64,000 nt of DNA from contig MCFE01000348.1 in the NCBI GenBank assembly GCA_002104905.1, positions 25,434-89,433 of the forward strand. Reading direction: 5' to 3'. The position numbers were made by a program, and so were the translations under genes. This DNA comes from Basidiobolus meristosporus CBS 931.73. Its lineage: Eukaryota > Basidiobolomycota > Basidiobolomycetes > Basidiobolales > Basidiobolaceae. Below, in pieces: positions 32,561 to 43,551 of the stretch. The stretch's first letter is position 1; each line of letters starts with the position of its first letter. The notes beneath the pieces are model-generated. The model was not told where the DNA came from and did not search any database. It saw nothing but the letters and a program-made list of their open reading frames with translations.

Positions 32561-33366
32561 ATGGGCTCGCAAATCTTGGTTCAACGTTCGAACACCAAGC
32601 TATCCTGTCAGCAAACGGCTCAACATCCCACTCTCAAACTAACCTCTCGGCAAAGGGTTCAGCTCTGGATGAAAGCCATAAAGCACGCGCAAGTAGACCA
32701 AGTCAAGAGTCTGTTGAAGCGCTATCCTGGCCTCATTCGGGCCCAGGTTGCGGAGAAAATCCCTTACCCGACCAGCATCCCGGCCGACGTCATACAGATC
32801 CTGGGCGAAGATACACATAATCTGACCGGCCTTCACTATTCGCTTCTCTACATGATTGCGGAAAAATCCCGGAAGGCCAACACCTTGAAAACATCCAAAA
32901 CCTTCGAGGCAAGAAGCTGCATAGTTGCCCTTTTGATCGAGGTAGGCTTGTTCTTGCTAGGAACTGAACAGAATCACCCGGAAACTTACTGAGATCATGG
33001 TTATAGCACTCAACATCCGGTGATATCAACGATCTGTGCTGGGGTTTTGCCAACACGGCAATGCACTTGGCCGCACTGACCGGCGATGAAAGTGTCATCT
33101 ACAATATTTTGAACAAGGGTGGAGAGTCCGGTGCATCCAACCTGTTTGGCATTTCTGCGCTTGATATCATTGACAACACGCGGAACTTACAGGCCTCATG
33201 GATTCACCACAGTACTGGTGACAGTAAGCAGCATTCATCAACTAGACAAGAGAGCTTCGATTGCGCAGAGCGTAGAGGCCGCAGTCGCCAATGCAAACCC
33301 CTTAATGATACTGTAAAATATTTTCGTGGTGAATCTGACACTGACTTCAATAGGATGTTTTATTGA
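32561..33366 (+). CDS. ankyrin-repeat protein
   Basis: Exon 1 is 32561-32941 (the open frame begins three codons earlier at a TTG), followed by a 65-bp intron to 33006 and exon 2 from 33007. Residues 25-45 contain RVQLWMKAIKHAQVDQVKSLL and an RYPG motif typical of a first ankyrin helix pair; LTGLHYSLLYMIAE follows; exon 2 has TAMHLAALTGDESVIYNILN, a clear ankyrin repeat, and LFGISALDIID. The C-terminus after about 33230 is uncertain: the frame runs to 33366, but a GTAAGC donor at 33225 and a GCGCAG acceptor 45 bases later would remove 15 residues without changing frame. A basic RRGRSRQ stretch follows. Role unknown; probably a protein-binding adaptor. Confidence 0.7.
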
Positions 33367-33615
33367 GGTGAGGTGAGCAATATCAAACCACAAGAGATCG
33401 TCCTTCTTTGGGCGATACCAAGCCAGGCTGCGTCCTTCGCAACGCACAAGAGGTTGTACTTCTGGCCAAGACAGCCGTGGATCCGACTACCAAGTTCAGA
33501 TCCATCCGAAATCAGTGATTCATGCATTTACTTAGACAATAAAACAATCCACTTCCCATAAGATCTCCCAAATATTGACCATTGGATTTTTCAATTTCCT
33601 CTCTTGTCTCCGACC

Positions 33616-34782
33616 ATGTCGCAACGCTCTTTGGGAGAAAGCTCGTATCAAGCCTCGCAAAGGAATGAGCCTTCCACCGACCCGTACTTCGACCCCACCT
33701 ACGCCACAAAGATCGGTTCTTACCTGACCGATTTCGACTCTCTACTTAACCAAGTCACTGAAGCATACGGCCACCTGACCGAGGCAGCGGTCGATCTTGA
33801 AAACATCAATGACGAGGTAGTGAGGCCAACCCAGCTTTCCTGAAGCACCGGCACCTAACCAGCTCGAACCTCCCCCAGGTCCAGCCCTTAGATGACGGGG
33901 TAAAAAAGGTGATCGACGTCGAAGCGCAGCTTAAACTTCAGCAACGACTGTTAAACGACATCAAGATGAGGATTTCCCGCGGCGAACAGATAGTAAGGAA
34001 CCAGCACCACAGAAGCCTCTCACCCCATCAACCCACGATTTTTCTTACCTCTGTGTCTTCTCTCAAGCCAAGTCTGGTGCAGCACTTCAAAAACGAATAC
34101 AGAAACGCGCTCCGAAAGTGGAACGAGCGCACCGAGGATGTCCGGTATCTAAACAACGAGAACTATCTCGACTTCAAAGCGAAAGTCTGGGTATGGCTCC
34201 CCGACCTCCCTTGGATTGCCCGAACTCGGCAACTTAAATCTAGACTTGAATATATGTAGGAGGTGAACCATCCCAACGATCCCATGCCCCCTTTGGTCGA
34301 TGATGGAGAGCAAGACGAGGACATCATGGTTATGAGCACCTCGACCGTGACGCTGAAATGCCCCATCACCACCACTTATCTTGAAGATCCAGTCACAAGG
34401 TGCTGTAAAGCAACACTAGGCAGCATGGCTTGGAACCACGTCTAACCAATTCTTCAGTCAAGTGTGCAAACATAGTTTCTCGAAGGAGGCCATCGTAACC
34501 CATATCCGTCGAACACAAACCACGGCTGCCGCCTGTCCAGTTTCAGGTCCGGTATTTATCAACGTGAGCCATGCGTCGAGCATATATTCATTTTGTCCAC
34601 AGGGTGCAACAAGTTCATCAAGATCTCGGACCTGAAGCCCAACAAGTCGTTGGCCCGCAGAGTGAAGCAGCATTTACAATCGCAGGGGGAGGAAGAGGAG
34701 GAGGAGGAGGTAAGGGACCACGCGTTCCCATTCTCGAGTGAACACCCGGCTAACCCCTTTTCAGTACATGGATGTAGAGTAG
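33616..34782 (+). CDS. NSE2: SUMO E3 ligase of the SMC5/6 complex (Nse2/Mms21)
   Basis: Seven exons: 33616-33816, 33879-33992, 34068-34190, 34260-34399, 34458-34546, 34603-34709 and 34765-34782, total 263 residues with phases that join cleanly. The N-terminal half (to residue about 145) is helical, as expected for the segment that docks on the Smc5 coiled coil. The SP-RING follows: C180 PITTTYLEDPVTS, then CKHSFSKEAI with Cys and His ligands, then CPVSGC closing the site and ISDLKPNKSLARRVK. The CPVSGC motif is split by an intron. Nse2 attaches SUMO to SMC5/6 and DNA-repair substrates. The tail is acidic (a run of Glu). The gene ends 185 bases before COG8, on the same strand. Confidence 0.9.
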
Positions 34783-34967
34783 CTGGAGATTTGTACATAA
34801 ATATAGATTTGATTGCTTTTCCCATCAATTCCCATCAATTCAATAAACCTTGCTTAAAAATCTCCATTGATTGATCAATCTTCCGGATCTTGTCAAATGG
34901 CGACCTGGTGAGTGGTTATGCATAATACCCACCATTCCATCATCCATCCTTGGGTATAGTCTTTGAG

Positions 34968-36623
34968 ATGTCAGAGGTAGATGATTACTTCCACACTCTA
35001 ATCGAGTCCACCGTCGGACCTTCTCAGAAGGAACTCGTAAAGGAAGATTGGTGCAAAGAATATCTAGACCATCTGACGGGTCTGTCCCTGAATGAGCTAC
35101 GCGAAGAGCCGGTGTTGCTAGAGAAACGGGAGAAAGAGGTGACCGAAGAGCTCAAGGAGCTGGCGAAACGAGAATACTTGGGCTTTGTCAGCGTTTACTC
35201 CTCTTCCGAAACAGTGTCCAGCACCCTCTCGACCATCGACCACAAATTAAATAGCCTACTCTCGGTGTTGCCCTCGCTGGAGAAGTCGTACGTCTCCTTC
35301 AACGCCGAGGTGACCAGCATCCAGGCCGACCGCAGCAAGTTATCCCTGATACTGAACAACTACAACAACCTGCTGGAGGTTCTGGAGATCCCTCAGTTGA
35401 TAGATACTTGCGTAAGAAATGGCTACTACGCCGAGGCTTTGGAGCTCTCTTCACATGTCAGGCGCTTGTGCCTACGACACCCGACTGTAGATTTGCTCGA
35501 GCAGGTCTCCCAATCTGTAGAGAAGTCCATCGCCCACATGCTGTCGCAATTGCTGGTACTTCTACGCGGACCAATCAAGCTTCCCCTCTGTTTACGGGTG
35601 ATTGGATTTTTGCGACGTATGGAGGTTTTCGACGAGGCGGAGCTTCGAGTGCTGTTCTTGAAGTCGAGAGACGCCTACTTTGAGCAGCTCGTCCACGAGC
35701 TCTCGGTGGAGATGATCGACCCGGTGAAGTTCCTGCGCAGATATATCGACCTGTGCAGAGACGAGTACTTCGACATCGTGAGCCAATACCAGGCCATCTT
35801 TGCGGAAGAGGATTTGGACCCGAATGAACGAACCTCGACCAAGGTCATCTGCTCCGACTATATATCGCAGATTGTTGTTCGATTCACCGCCACCCTTACC
35901 AAGCACACATCCGCCATCCACGACATAAGCGCGCTCTCCTCCCTACTGACGCAGGCAATGTTCTGCGGCATGTCTTTGGGCCGCATCGGACTGGACTTTC
36001 GTCAGATCATCGGGAGCATCTTTGAACGCCGAGTCAGTGTGATCGTTAAGGAATTGATCGTCGACGGGACCGAGGAGTTCCAGCGGGAGATCGAGGAGGT
36101 GATGAAGAAGAACGTCTCATGGCTGACCAACAACAAGGCTCTCACTACCGAACCGGCCAAGACCACCAGCAGATCCGTGTTTGCACCACCCACCTCGTTG
36201 GTGAACTTCCCACCGCTCGCCCGACTCACCAACGCGTTCCTTTCCGCCTTCAACTCGCTGCGCTTACTGGCCCCCATCTCGATCATGAGAGATCTGAGCA
36301 TCCAGATCGACCACTCCCTGATGGACGCAACCAAATCCATCCAGTCCTACGCCGCTCACAAGTCGGACATCTGGTCGAGTCGGCCGGAGGAGAAGGCGAT
36401 CTTCGAGAGATTCTGCGAGCTGTTCGTCAACTCGTTCATCCCGTACATCAAGCGATGCTTCGTCGAGGGGGTGTACGCCGACATCCTCTTCACCGAAGCG
36501 AAGGCAAGAGACATCCTCCCGGTTGAGCCGATCCTGGAGGTGTTGGGAGGCTACATCAAGCCACCCGCCAACAACTCACCCACCACCGAAGAAACCAACC
36601 AACCCACCCTATCTCCTGCATGA
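34968..36623 (+). CDS. COG8: conserved oligomeric Golgi complex subunit 8 (Dor1-like)
   Basis: Intronless frame of 551 residues; the open frame extends to a TTG 18 bases upstream, but the ATG at 34968 is the first methionine. Family landmarks of Dor1/COG8: YLDHLTGLSLNELREEPVLL (about residues 28-47), YNNLLEVLEIPQLIDTCVRN and GYYAEALELSSHVRRL (about 130-165), LPLCLRVIGFLRRMEVFDEA and ELRVLFLKSRDAYFEQ, then RDEYFDIVSQYQAIFAEED and AMFCGMSLGRIGLDFRQII. The complex tethers retrograde vesicles to the Golgi; COG8 belongs to lobe B with COG5-7. The C-terminal 35 residues are low-complexity (Pro, Thr, Asn). Length fits the family (about 550-650). Confidence 0.92.
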   Translation: MSEVDDYFHTLIESTVGPSQKELVKEDWCKEYLDHLTGLSLNELREEPVLLEKREKEVTEELKELAKREYLGFVSVYSSSETVSSTLSTIDHKLNSLLSVLPSLEKSYVSFNAEVTSIQADRSKLSLILNNYNNLLEVLEIPQLIDTCVRNGYYAEALELSSHVRRLCLRHPTVDLLEQVSQSVEKSIAHMLSQLLVLLRGPIKLPLCLRVIGFLRRMEVFDEAELRVLFLKSRDAYFEQLVHELSVEMIDPVKFLRRYIDLCRDEYFDIVSQYQAIFAEEDLDPNERTSTKVICSDYISQIVVRFTATLTKHTSAIHDISALSSLLTQAMFCGMSLGRIGLDFRQIIGSIFERRVSVIVKELIVDGTEEFQREIEEVMKKNVSWLTNNKALTTEPAKTTSRSVFAPPTSLVNFPPLARLTNAFLSAFNSLRLLAPISIMRDLSIQIDHSLMDATKSIQSYAAHKSDIWSSRPEEKAIFERFCELFVNSFIPYIKRCFVEGVYADILFTEAKARDILPVEPILEVLGGYIKPPANNSPTTEETNQPTLSPA

Positions 36624-36742
36624 TAGCCGTTTCCAAATAAACCCGTGTAGCATTGTGAAAAGATGAATTATATTATAGAGATGTTACAAGGGCTTGGTAC
36701 ATATAAACATACATAAAACTACAGCGATTTAGATCCACGGCC

Positions 36743-37792
36743 TTAGTAAGCTCGTTCGCAGTCGGGAAGCATCGCCTCCATGTATGATGGGAGAGTGATG
36801 GCGGCTCGAGAGTAGCGCGGTGGCGCATTGTATTGACTACTCAGCTCAGGAACAATCACCACCGGCAAGCTGGTGCGGATCTTGCTGCGCGCGCCGTAGG
36901 CGTCGAGTATCTCGATTTTAGCGGTGATCCGGTGCTCGACCTTGATGAACGAGCTCTGCCCGTCATACGACATGATCTTCTTGTCGGGGATGGCCAGGGA
37001 CCAGGTTTTCTGGAAATCGTCGCCAACGGGAACCTGGGTTTTGTGGGATACCCGGGTGATCACCTTGCCCCAGGGGCCGAAGTCTCCTTTGCTGGGAACG
37101 TGGTAGCTGGTGTTCTGAACGATCCCCCAGCAGACGTTCTTCACGCGCAGGCCAGTGATTAATGGGTCTATGCTGACCGTGATGTCGATGCTCTCCTTTG
37201 GATGGAAGAAGTTCTTGGAGATGGTAAGCTCGTAGTCGAAGCGGTCCTTGCACGTGCCTTTGCTGCTGGCATGGGTTTGCGAGAAGCTCCAGAGAGAGAA
37301 GAGCCGGTGGATATGAATCTTCTTCTCCGCCGTGAGATTCCCAAACAGGCCGGCTTTCTCAGCGACCCCTTTGAGCTTGTACTCAATAGCTCCGCCCTCC
37401 ACTTGCATCGAAGGCGGCAGCTCGCTCTTCAAAGGGAGCTCGAAGTTGTATTTGTACTTGCCTGCGGCAAGCTTCGTTGGTTTGTCCGCGGTGTCCAGGA
37501 AAGTCCATGCGTGAGAGATCAGCAACTCTTGATGGGACCCGATGTCTATGAAAAGCATACCGTTAGATACACATCATCGCAACGAAAAGTCCACACTGGG
37601 GTTACCGCAGGAGCTCTTGTGACTGGAGAGCTTCACTTTCCCTTCGAAGGACAATCGGACGGTTTTCAGCTTGGTCGTTTCCGATAGGTCGAGCATCAAA
37701 CAGCCTCGTAGCACGCAGCCAGCCGACTCCTCTGCAGCGCCTAGCATGACTAGGTTGTCCTCGAGTACCAATATCGTAAATCGAGAAGACAT
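36743..37792 (-). CDS. alpha-arrestin (Rsp5 adaptor type) with PPxY motif
   Basis: Two exons, 37792-37606 and 37545-36743 (60-bp intron), give 329 residues. The arrestin N-domain starts with FTILVLEDNLVMLGA and GCVLRGCLMLDL and contains LKTVRLSFEGKVKL and HAWTFLD; the C-domain contains LTISKNFFHPKESIDITVSI and KVEHRITAKIEI. Near the C-terminus APPRYSRA provides a PPxY motif, the site that binds WW domains of the Rsp5/Nedd4 ubiquitin ligase. Alpha-arrestins recruit this ligase to membrane transporters for endocytosis. The gene is convergent with COG8, 119 bases apart. The short C-terminus, without a long Ser-rich tail, makes it smaller than yeast Art proteins. Confidence 0.85.
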
Positions 37793-37974
37793 TTCTGTAA
37801 ACGACTTGATGCAGCTAGGGGAGGATTCTTCTTTATCGGTCCTGATAGCCCAAATAAACCTTATAAAGAAATTAGATCAATCGAAGGCGGACTGATCTCA
37901 TATTGATTGGGTCATCGGTGGATTCTTTTTGCCGATGGGATATAGCTAGGGGACGGTGGATGGTGGATAGGTCT

Positions 37975-38112
37975 GTTTGGGAAATGCATTTGTAATGGTT
38001 TGGCTTGGTTGAGCAGACATGCTAACTTTGGGATATGCATTTGTAATAGCATAGCTCGCTAACTTTGGGATGTGCATTTGTAATAGCATGGCTCGCTAAC
38101 TTTGGGAAATGC
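37975..38112 (+). repeat. 37-bp tandem repeat upstream of thioredoxin
   Basis: Three-plus units of GCTAACTTTGGGATATGCAT continuing to TTGTAATAGCATAGCTC lie 140-280 bases before the thioredoxin ATG. The last unit is cut after TTTGGGAAATGC, and a diverged unit precedes them near 37977. The region lies between the divergent promoters of the arrestin and thioredoxin genes, so it may carry regulatory sites. Confidence 0.75.
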
Positions 38113-38202
38113 CTGGAATTTGGTTGCTTTAATAGACTTTCTCGACAGTTGCATTACAAATAACCACCCAACCAACACTTGCCATCCCGAGGGGAGCTCT
38201 GG

Positions 38203-38209
38203 TATAAAG
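38203..38209 (+). promoter_or_regulatory. TATA box of the thioredoxin gene
   Basis: TATAAAG lies 50 bases before ATG 38253. Confidence 0.65.
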
Positions 38210-38252
38210 AGAGCTGGCGCACGCCTGTCCCACAGTATTCAACCCAACCAAC

Positions 38253-38631
38253 ATGGCCATCCAACACATCCACAGCGTATCTGAATTCGAAGAGTTGCTC
38301 AAGAGCGACAAATACGTCATCGTCGACTTCTTCGCCACCTGGTGCGGGTATGTATTCTGTGTCCACCGGATGATCACCAGACTTGGTACTAACCACATGG
38401 ATTTCTAGACCTTGCAAGATGATCGCCCCCAAGTTCGAGAAACTCGCCGGAGATTTCCCCAACGCCATCTTCGCCAAAGTGGATGTTGACGAGCTGCCGG
38501 ACATCGCTGCATCGGCGTCGGTCCGTTCCATGCCAACCTTCCATATTTATAAGGATGGTCAGAAGGTCGATGTGATCGTTGGTGCCAATCCTACCAAATT
38601 AATTGGTGCGGTGACCGCAGTCCTGGCATGA
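38253..38631 (+). CDS. thioredoxin
   Basis: Two exons, 38253-38347 and 38409-38631, encode 105 residues, the normal thioredoxin length. The 61-bp intron has a perfect TACTAAC branch site and falls inside the active-site motif: TGG TGC GG | A CCT TGC encodes WCGPC. The fold is complete: VIVDFFATWC before the active site, KMIAPKFEKLA after it, the cis-proline at RSMPTFHIYKDG and the final VDVIVGANPTKLI. Thioredoxin reduces disulfides in cytosolic targets such as ribonucleotide reductase and peroxiredoxins, with NADPH via thioredoxin reductase. No signal or targeting peptide precedes the domain, so the product is cytosolic or nuclear. Confidence 0.95.
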
Positions 38632-38711
38632 TCGTTATGTAATGTTACACTTTTAGTTAAATAAATTCCGCTTTTTATTCCTTGTTCGGCTGTGGTGTAG
38701 AGAGGGGCAGC

Positions 38712-40191
38712 TCAGTAGCCCAGCTCCTTCTTGCGAAGCGACAGTGCTTTGGTTCGCATCTCGAACCACCACTCGGGAACCCGTGAGATGGCCCCATTGG
38801 TAAGGTCGGAGAGACGGTTGCAATATTCCACCTCTTTGGGTCCCTTGAGGATGTGCCCATCTCTTCCAGGCGCTAACTCGGTTAACCTTTGATACCATTC
38901 CCTCATCTCCTTTCGTCCAGGGAGATCGGTTTTTCCGGCAAACACCTGAGCAACGTATGTCGACTGATATTGGAACAGTGGGAACGGGACCACTTTCACC
39001 GGTAGCCCAATAAAGGCCAATGTGGGGTTGGGGATGTAGAAGATTTGTTCGTATACGTTGTGCACCTTCATTCCGTCGGTGATGATCACTTCCTCCTCTT
39101 CAACCTTGGTGTTGGTTCGCTCGAATTGACTCAGAAATGGGTAGGAATAAAGGTAACCAGTGGCAAAGAGTATGATGTCTGGTATGTCCAACTGGGTCCC
39201 ATCCACAAAATGTATCTTATTGTTGGCCACGTCAATCAGCTTCATTTCGGGTTTGATTTCAATCCTGTTGTCTGAGGCCGACCCGGTTCCCGGGGCTTCA
39301 CCTATATCGGCACTTCCCTCCTTCTCTCTGATAGACTGATATACATTCTTACACTGAAATGATAAATCGCGCGCAATATCGATGGCGGAAGATGCTCCAC
39401 CTACTACCAGCACCACCTTGCAAGAGAGACACATGTCATGAGATCCTGCATCAATAGCATACACATCGTCAGGTCCACTCTACCTTCCCCTTGAAGTCTT
39501 CTGGTTTTTTGTATTCTCTAGAATGCAACAACTTGTCGGGCCGTTTCTCTGAGAGTTCGTCCAATCCATTGATATTTGGTATGAAGGGAACGTAGTAGTG
39601 CCCTGAGCAGACTATGACTGCGTCAAACGCCTCGGTGGATATTTCCCCCTCGGTGAGTAAGGTTAGTTTCCATTCCTCATCCAGATAATCCATATGCTGA
39701 ACTATGGTGTTGAACGTTACTAAAGGTAGAAGCTTATTTTCCTCGGCGAAAGCCTCCAAGTTTTCCAAGACATGGCTGTGGCTTGGGAAAAGCGGCGTGT
39801 CCTCTGGGAAAGGATGGTTCTTGAAGGACATCACAGGATGAGGAAGGTTTGTCCTCAAAGTGCTGTAAATACTGCTGTTATAGTGGCGAGGGGGCGCCTC
39901 CGGATCAGCAATCAACGGATCCACACTTGGAAAATAAACTTTCGGGCCTTTCTTATCTGAGTATATCCTAAAGGAAGAATCAGTACCAGCCGAAAACCCA
40001 CGAGGACTGCCCATATCTCACCAAGTCCCGCCAATTCGAGAGTTTCGCTCGAAGATTTTGATTTCAGCGAAGTGTTGTTGGCTAACCAGTGACTTGGCAG
40101 TTGCCAGTCCAGCAGCACCGGCGCCAATGATAGCTATGCGTTTAATTGGCTTGGTAAAGCGATAGGCATGTGCTGGAGGTAAGACAGTCAT
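38712..40191 (-). CDS. flavin-containing monooxygenase (FMO)
   Basis: Three exons, 40191-40022, 39967-39484 and 39416-38712, encode 452 residues; introns are 54 and 67 bp. Each intron removes an in-frame stop. The FAD-binding GAGAAG motif is at residues about 21-26 (RIAIIGAGAAGLATAKSL), followed by IGGTW. The central FMO region shows LLHSREYKKPEDFKGK followed by the NADPH-binding VVLVVGGASSAIDIA, and later LFATGYLYSYPF. FMOs use FAD and NADPH to oxygenate nitrogen or sulfur atoms of small molecules; the yeast member oxidises glutathione and cysteine to keep the ER oxidising. The gene converges on thioredoxin with only 80 bases between stops. An open extension upstream starts at TTG, so ATG 40191 is preferred. 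Confidence 0.88.
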
Positions 40192-40509
40192 GGTCACTTG
40201 GTACTTGTAAACACAAACGTAAGCTACTTTTCTGGTGGAAAGCAACGAGGCGTTTGAGGTATTTATGCAACGTCACGAAATGATGGGATTGTCCGCCATC
40301 CCGGTGTAACACGACTATCATATTTCGGAGTCCAACATCAATGTAGTCATCGAGTTCCAATACTCTATTCAGCTTGGTTATTCCGTTTTCCAGCTGAAGT
40401 TCGACTGCGTGATAATTAGATCTTTTAAATCATTCGAGTATATGTCAAATGGGGTAATATCCATCAAACGGATTTATATCTCCATCGTTACTCATTCATT
40501 GTTTATCTG

Positions 40510-42306
40510 ATGGATGTAAGGGTGCCAAGTCTGGTAGCTTTAACTATCCAGATAGTAGCCAGTTTTCCCCCTGGTCGTATTTTTCGGTGTGTATGGCCCG
40601 CCTTACGAAGATCCTGGCGTCAGCAAGTCCTGAAGTTGTTGTCACCCCTGCAGTTGCTTATCCTAGACGAATTACTTGCAACTAGTGGCGATAATAGCGC
40701 AATTCCTTGGCCTAGTTCACATACCCCAGGCACTTCAGGAACCAAGGAGGAGTACTGCGAAAAACTATGGAAGCAGCATTGGTCCGATATAGTATTTCTT
40801 CATCAGCCAGACGTCCAGAACGCTGGCTGTGAGCGAGATTGTGCTTTGGAGAGAGTAGCAGCCGAATTGTTTTTCTGGAGCCGGCCATCTCGGCCCGGTC
40901 ATGAAGACAAACGCATAAAGCATCTATCACTTAGTTCAAAGCTAAGCAGTCTGTTGCAAACGCCTGGCTGGACCGACATTCTACTGTCAGGGGAGTTTGT
41001 GGAGGACAAGACACCCTTGGATTTGGTGTTCTCCTTGATCCTCAAAAACGTTCAAACACTCAAACTTCATCACAGCTTTCTTTCTCGAACGCGGCTGGAG
41101 CCTGTACTAAGGAAGCTTACTGGTGTCCGCCACTTGGAGTTCCACACCTTACTTACACAACCGGAGATCGGCCAAAACGTCAAGCTTTTGTTCCAGAATT
41201 GCGACCCAAGGAAGCTGACCCGAGTGGGCTTTCTATTTTGCAAGTTGCATGACCACGGTGTGTTTCGAGAGATTCTGGAATCCCTGGCAGCGCTGTTCGA
41301 CGTGTCTTTTGAGTACAAGCTTCACTTGGAGCTGGTGTCGACCAGGATTCATACTGCATCCATTGATGTTCTGGGTAGCTTTCTGTCCAGAATAGCTGTT
41401 CATACACTCCGTTTGTCGTCGAATGACTCGGACGATCTAGAGATCGGATACTTGGTCGACAAGGCAATCAACAAAGCCCCACACATAACCGAGATCAGAA
41501 TCACTGATAATGAAGTTGGCGAGGCGACCTTGAAAATCCTCGGCGATCTACTGTCGTCACCAGGGTGTCAGATGGCGACCTTGGATTTGGCCAACTGCGA
41601 TCTGGATGGATGCGCCATACCGCACCTAACCAAGAGTCTTTGCGTTAACAAGTCGCTTCGTACCCTGGACATTTCCGATTCTAGTTTAGGCCCGCGTGGT
41701 TCACAGGCTTTTCAGGAGGCCTTTCAATGCAACAGAGGGATCCGCCACATCAATCTGGATCATTGTCAGCCAGGAGTTGACGGTAGCGCACGTCTTTTGG
41801 AGGGACTGCTAGGCTGTAGCGAGTTGGAGAGTGTCTCTTTTCTCGGGAACTTCATCAACAACGAGGAGTCCTTCCGAGCCCTCTTGAGGCTCTTGACACT
41901 GCATCCGGCCCTGCAACATATGAGCATTGATTTTTGCTTCAGCAATGCCACTGGGTTTTCCTTGAGCGACCGGCTGTTCCATTCTCTTTCGCGCGTCACC
42001 CTGAACTCGTTGTCGCTTCCGAATAGCCGGTTTTCTGACAGAGCCATTGAGCCTTTGGTGAGACAGATCCAGGGCCACAACCTCCATCTCTTGCAGATAA
42101 ATTTGTGCGGCAACCATGTCACCGACGTAGGACTGGACCAACTTTCCATAGCGCTGGCATCGGGCCCCAATTCCAGGCTGGTTCTAAACCTCGCCCACAA
42201 CCGCACCACCAAACCCAGCAGCCACCCCAACATCAGGCTGCTGAATGAGAATCCTACCCGCGGAAGGATCCGAATGACTTCCCATGATGGGTTTGACGAA
42301 TGGTAG
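40510..42306 (+). CDS. leucine-rich-repeat protein (RNI-like)
   Basis: An intronless frame of 598 residues starts at ATG 40510. The N-terminal 130 residues look like an F-box-type or LRRC14-type cap (FRCVWPALRRSWRQQVLKLL). From about residue 185 the sequence follows the ribonuclease-inhibitor LRR rhythm: NVQTLKLHHSFLS, LRTLDISDSSLGPRGSQAF, IRHINLDHCQPGVDGSARLL, LNSLSLPNSRFSDRAIEPLV and LLQINLCGNHVTDVGLDQL, with about 28 residues per repeat. Such proteins are protein-interaction platforms. I cannot assign a partner; a canonical F-box is not clear. The first residues are hydrophobic (VALTIQIVASFPPG), but this is not a convincing signal peptide. Confidence 0.75.
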   Translation: MDVRVPSLVALTIQIVASFPPGRIFRCVWPALRRSWRQQVLKLLSPLQLLILDELLATSGDNSAIPWPSSHTPGTSGTKEEYCEKLWKQHWSDIVFLHQPDVQNAGCERDCALERVAAELFFWSRPSRPGHEDKRIKHLSLSSKLSSLLQTPGWTDILLSGEFVEDKTPLDLVFSLILKNVQTLKLHHSFLSRTRLEPVLRKLTGVRHLEFHTLLTQPEIGQNVKLLFQNCDPRKLTRVGFLFCKLHDHGVFREILESLAALFDVSFEYKLHLELVSTRIHTASIDVLGSFLSRIAVHTLRLSSNDSDDLEIGYLVDKAINKAPHITEIRITDNEVGEATLKILGDLLSSPGCQMATLDLANCDLDGCAIPHLTKSLCVNKSLRTLDISDSSLGPRGSQAFQEAFQCNRGIRHINLDHCQPGVDGSARLLEGLLGCSELESVSFLGNFINNEESFRALLRLLTLHPALQHMSIDFCFSNATGFSLSDRLFHSLSRVTLNSLSLPNSRFSDRAIEPLVRQIQGHNLHLLQINLCGNHVTDVGLDQLSIALASGPNSRLVLNLAHNRTTKPSSHPNIRLLNENPTRGRIRMTSHDGFDEW

Positions 42307-42477
42307 TCCTCGGAGCTACAAGAAAATCAATAAAGCGTGCTCTCACCAGTATGTCGTACATCGAATTCATTTGGTGCGTTTGATTGGTTGTAAGGCCTAG
42401 CACATGTAATCAGGACCAGGGGCATTCTCCACTTGTGGGGGCAAGCGGGTACCATCTTTCCACAAGTTGCTGTAAGG

Positions 42478-43551
42478 ATGGCTACGTTTTGGTTGAGGCA
42501 AAGTAGGGCTGTCAGACCTCATGCCTCGTACACAAGTAGAAGCTCTTTGGTACGTGTGCTCAACTGGAACCGAAGAGTTTGCACTTCAACTTACTTTGCT
42601 CTTTGTTCCAGAATGCGCTGCTTTCCTTCAACAGGGAATACAGCACCAACCAGGCCAGAAGCAAAACAGTTGCCGCGTGCATCATCGGAGACGAGATTCT
42701 CAGCGGAAAAACCAGAGATAGCAACTCTCATTTCTTAGGTCAGTGGGCCAAGGCGAGGTTCATTTGCGATAACCGGGTTGGCTAATGTTGGCGTTCTTAG
42801 CGCAGTACTGTTTTGATCTGGGCTTGGATATGCGTCGGATTGAGGTGGTTCCGGACGTCACTGAGGACATAGTAGAAAGCGTCAGGCGTCTCTCGGCGAA
42901 CCACGATTACGTTTTCACCAGTGGTGGCATAGGTTCTCCCTTTCAATGGACTTTCTCCGTGTACACTCGATCCCTCTAACCAAGCTTCGACTTTCGGTAA
43001 TAGGCCCTACCCATGATGATATCACTTATGAAGCAATCGCTGAAGCATTCAACCAAAAGGTCGCCTATCATGAGCCTACCTTGGCTCGTATGCAACAGAT
43101 TTCACCACACCTGGAGCTTACACTACCTCGAAAGCGCATGGCACTACTTCCCGAAAAGGCCCAAGTATTCTATACCAGTCACTCTTTGTGGGTTCCACTG
43201 GCTATCGTGTCGAATGTATACATATTGCCAGGAGTGCCCAAGCTATTCAAGCTGATGTTGGAAGATTACCGGCCTAGCATAGCCACAGAGCTGTCAGGCA
43301 CGGCCAAGTTCCATCGCAAACTGATTGGCACTCTCTGGATGGAGTCCAAGATAGCGCAGGTCCTAAGCGAAGCCCAAAACAACGTCGGGGCGGAAGTCAA
43401 GATCGGCAGCTATCCGAAATGGAAAAACGACACCGTGAACGTGGTCATCTCGTTTGTAGGCAAGGACCTCTCCAAGGTGGAGTCATGCGCCGATCTGGTC
43501 AAGACCAAGATCGAGGGCTTCGACATGAAGGATAATGACAACCCCGTTTAG
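42478..43551 (+). CDS. MoCF/MoaB-like domain protein with mitochondrial-type N-terminus
   Basis: Four exons, 42478-42549, 42612-42738, 42801-42932 and 43004-43551, encode 292 residues. The first exon is basic, hydroxylated and free of acidic residues (MATFWLRQSRAVRPHASY), as in a mitochondrial presequence. The domain starts with GDEILSGKTRDSNSHFL and has the signature SGGIGPTHDDITYEA, split by an intron with an unusual GTTCTC donor. This is the molybdopterin-binding/CinA/FAD synthetase N-terminal fold. The rest, with LPGVPKLFKLMLEDY, matches stand-alone fungal and animal members of the family. Possible roles are FAD or nucleotide-related hydrolysis; molybdenum cofactor synthesis is not implied. 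Neighbouring LRR gene ends 170 bases upstream on the same strand. Confidence 0.8.
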
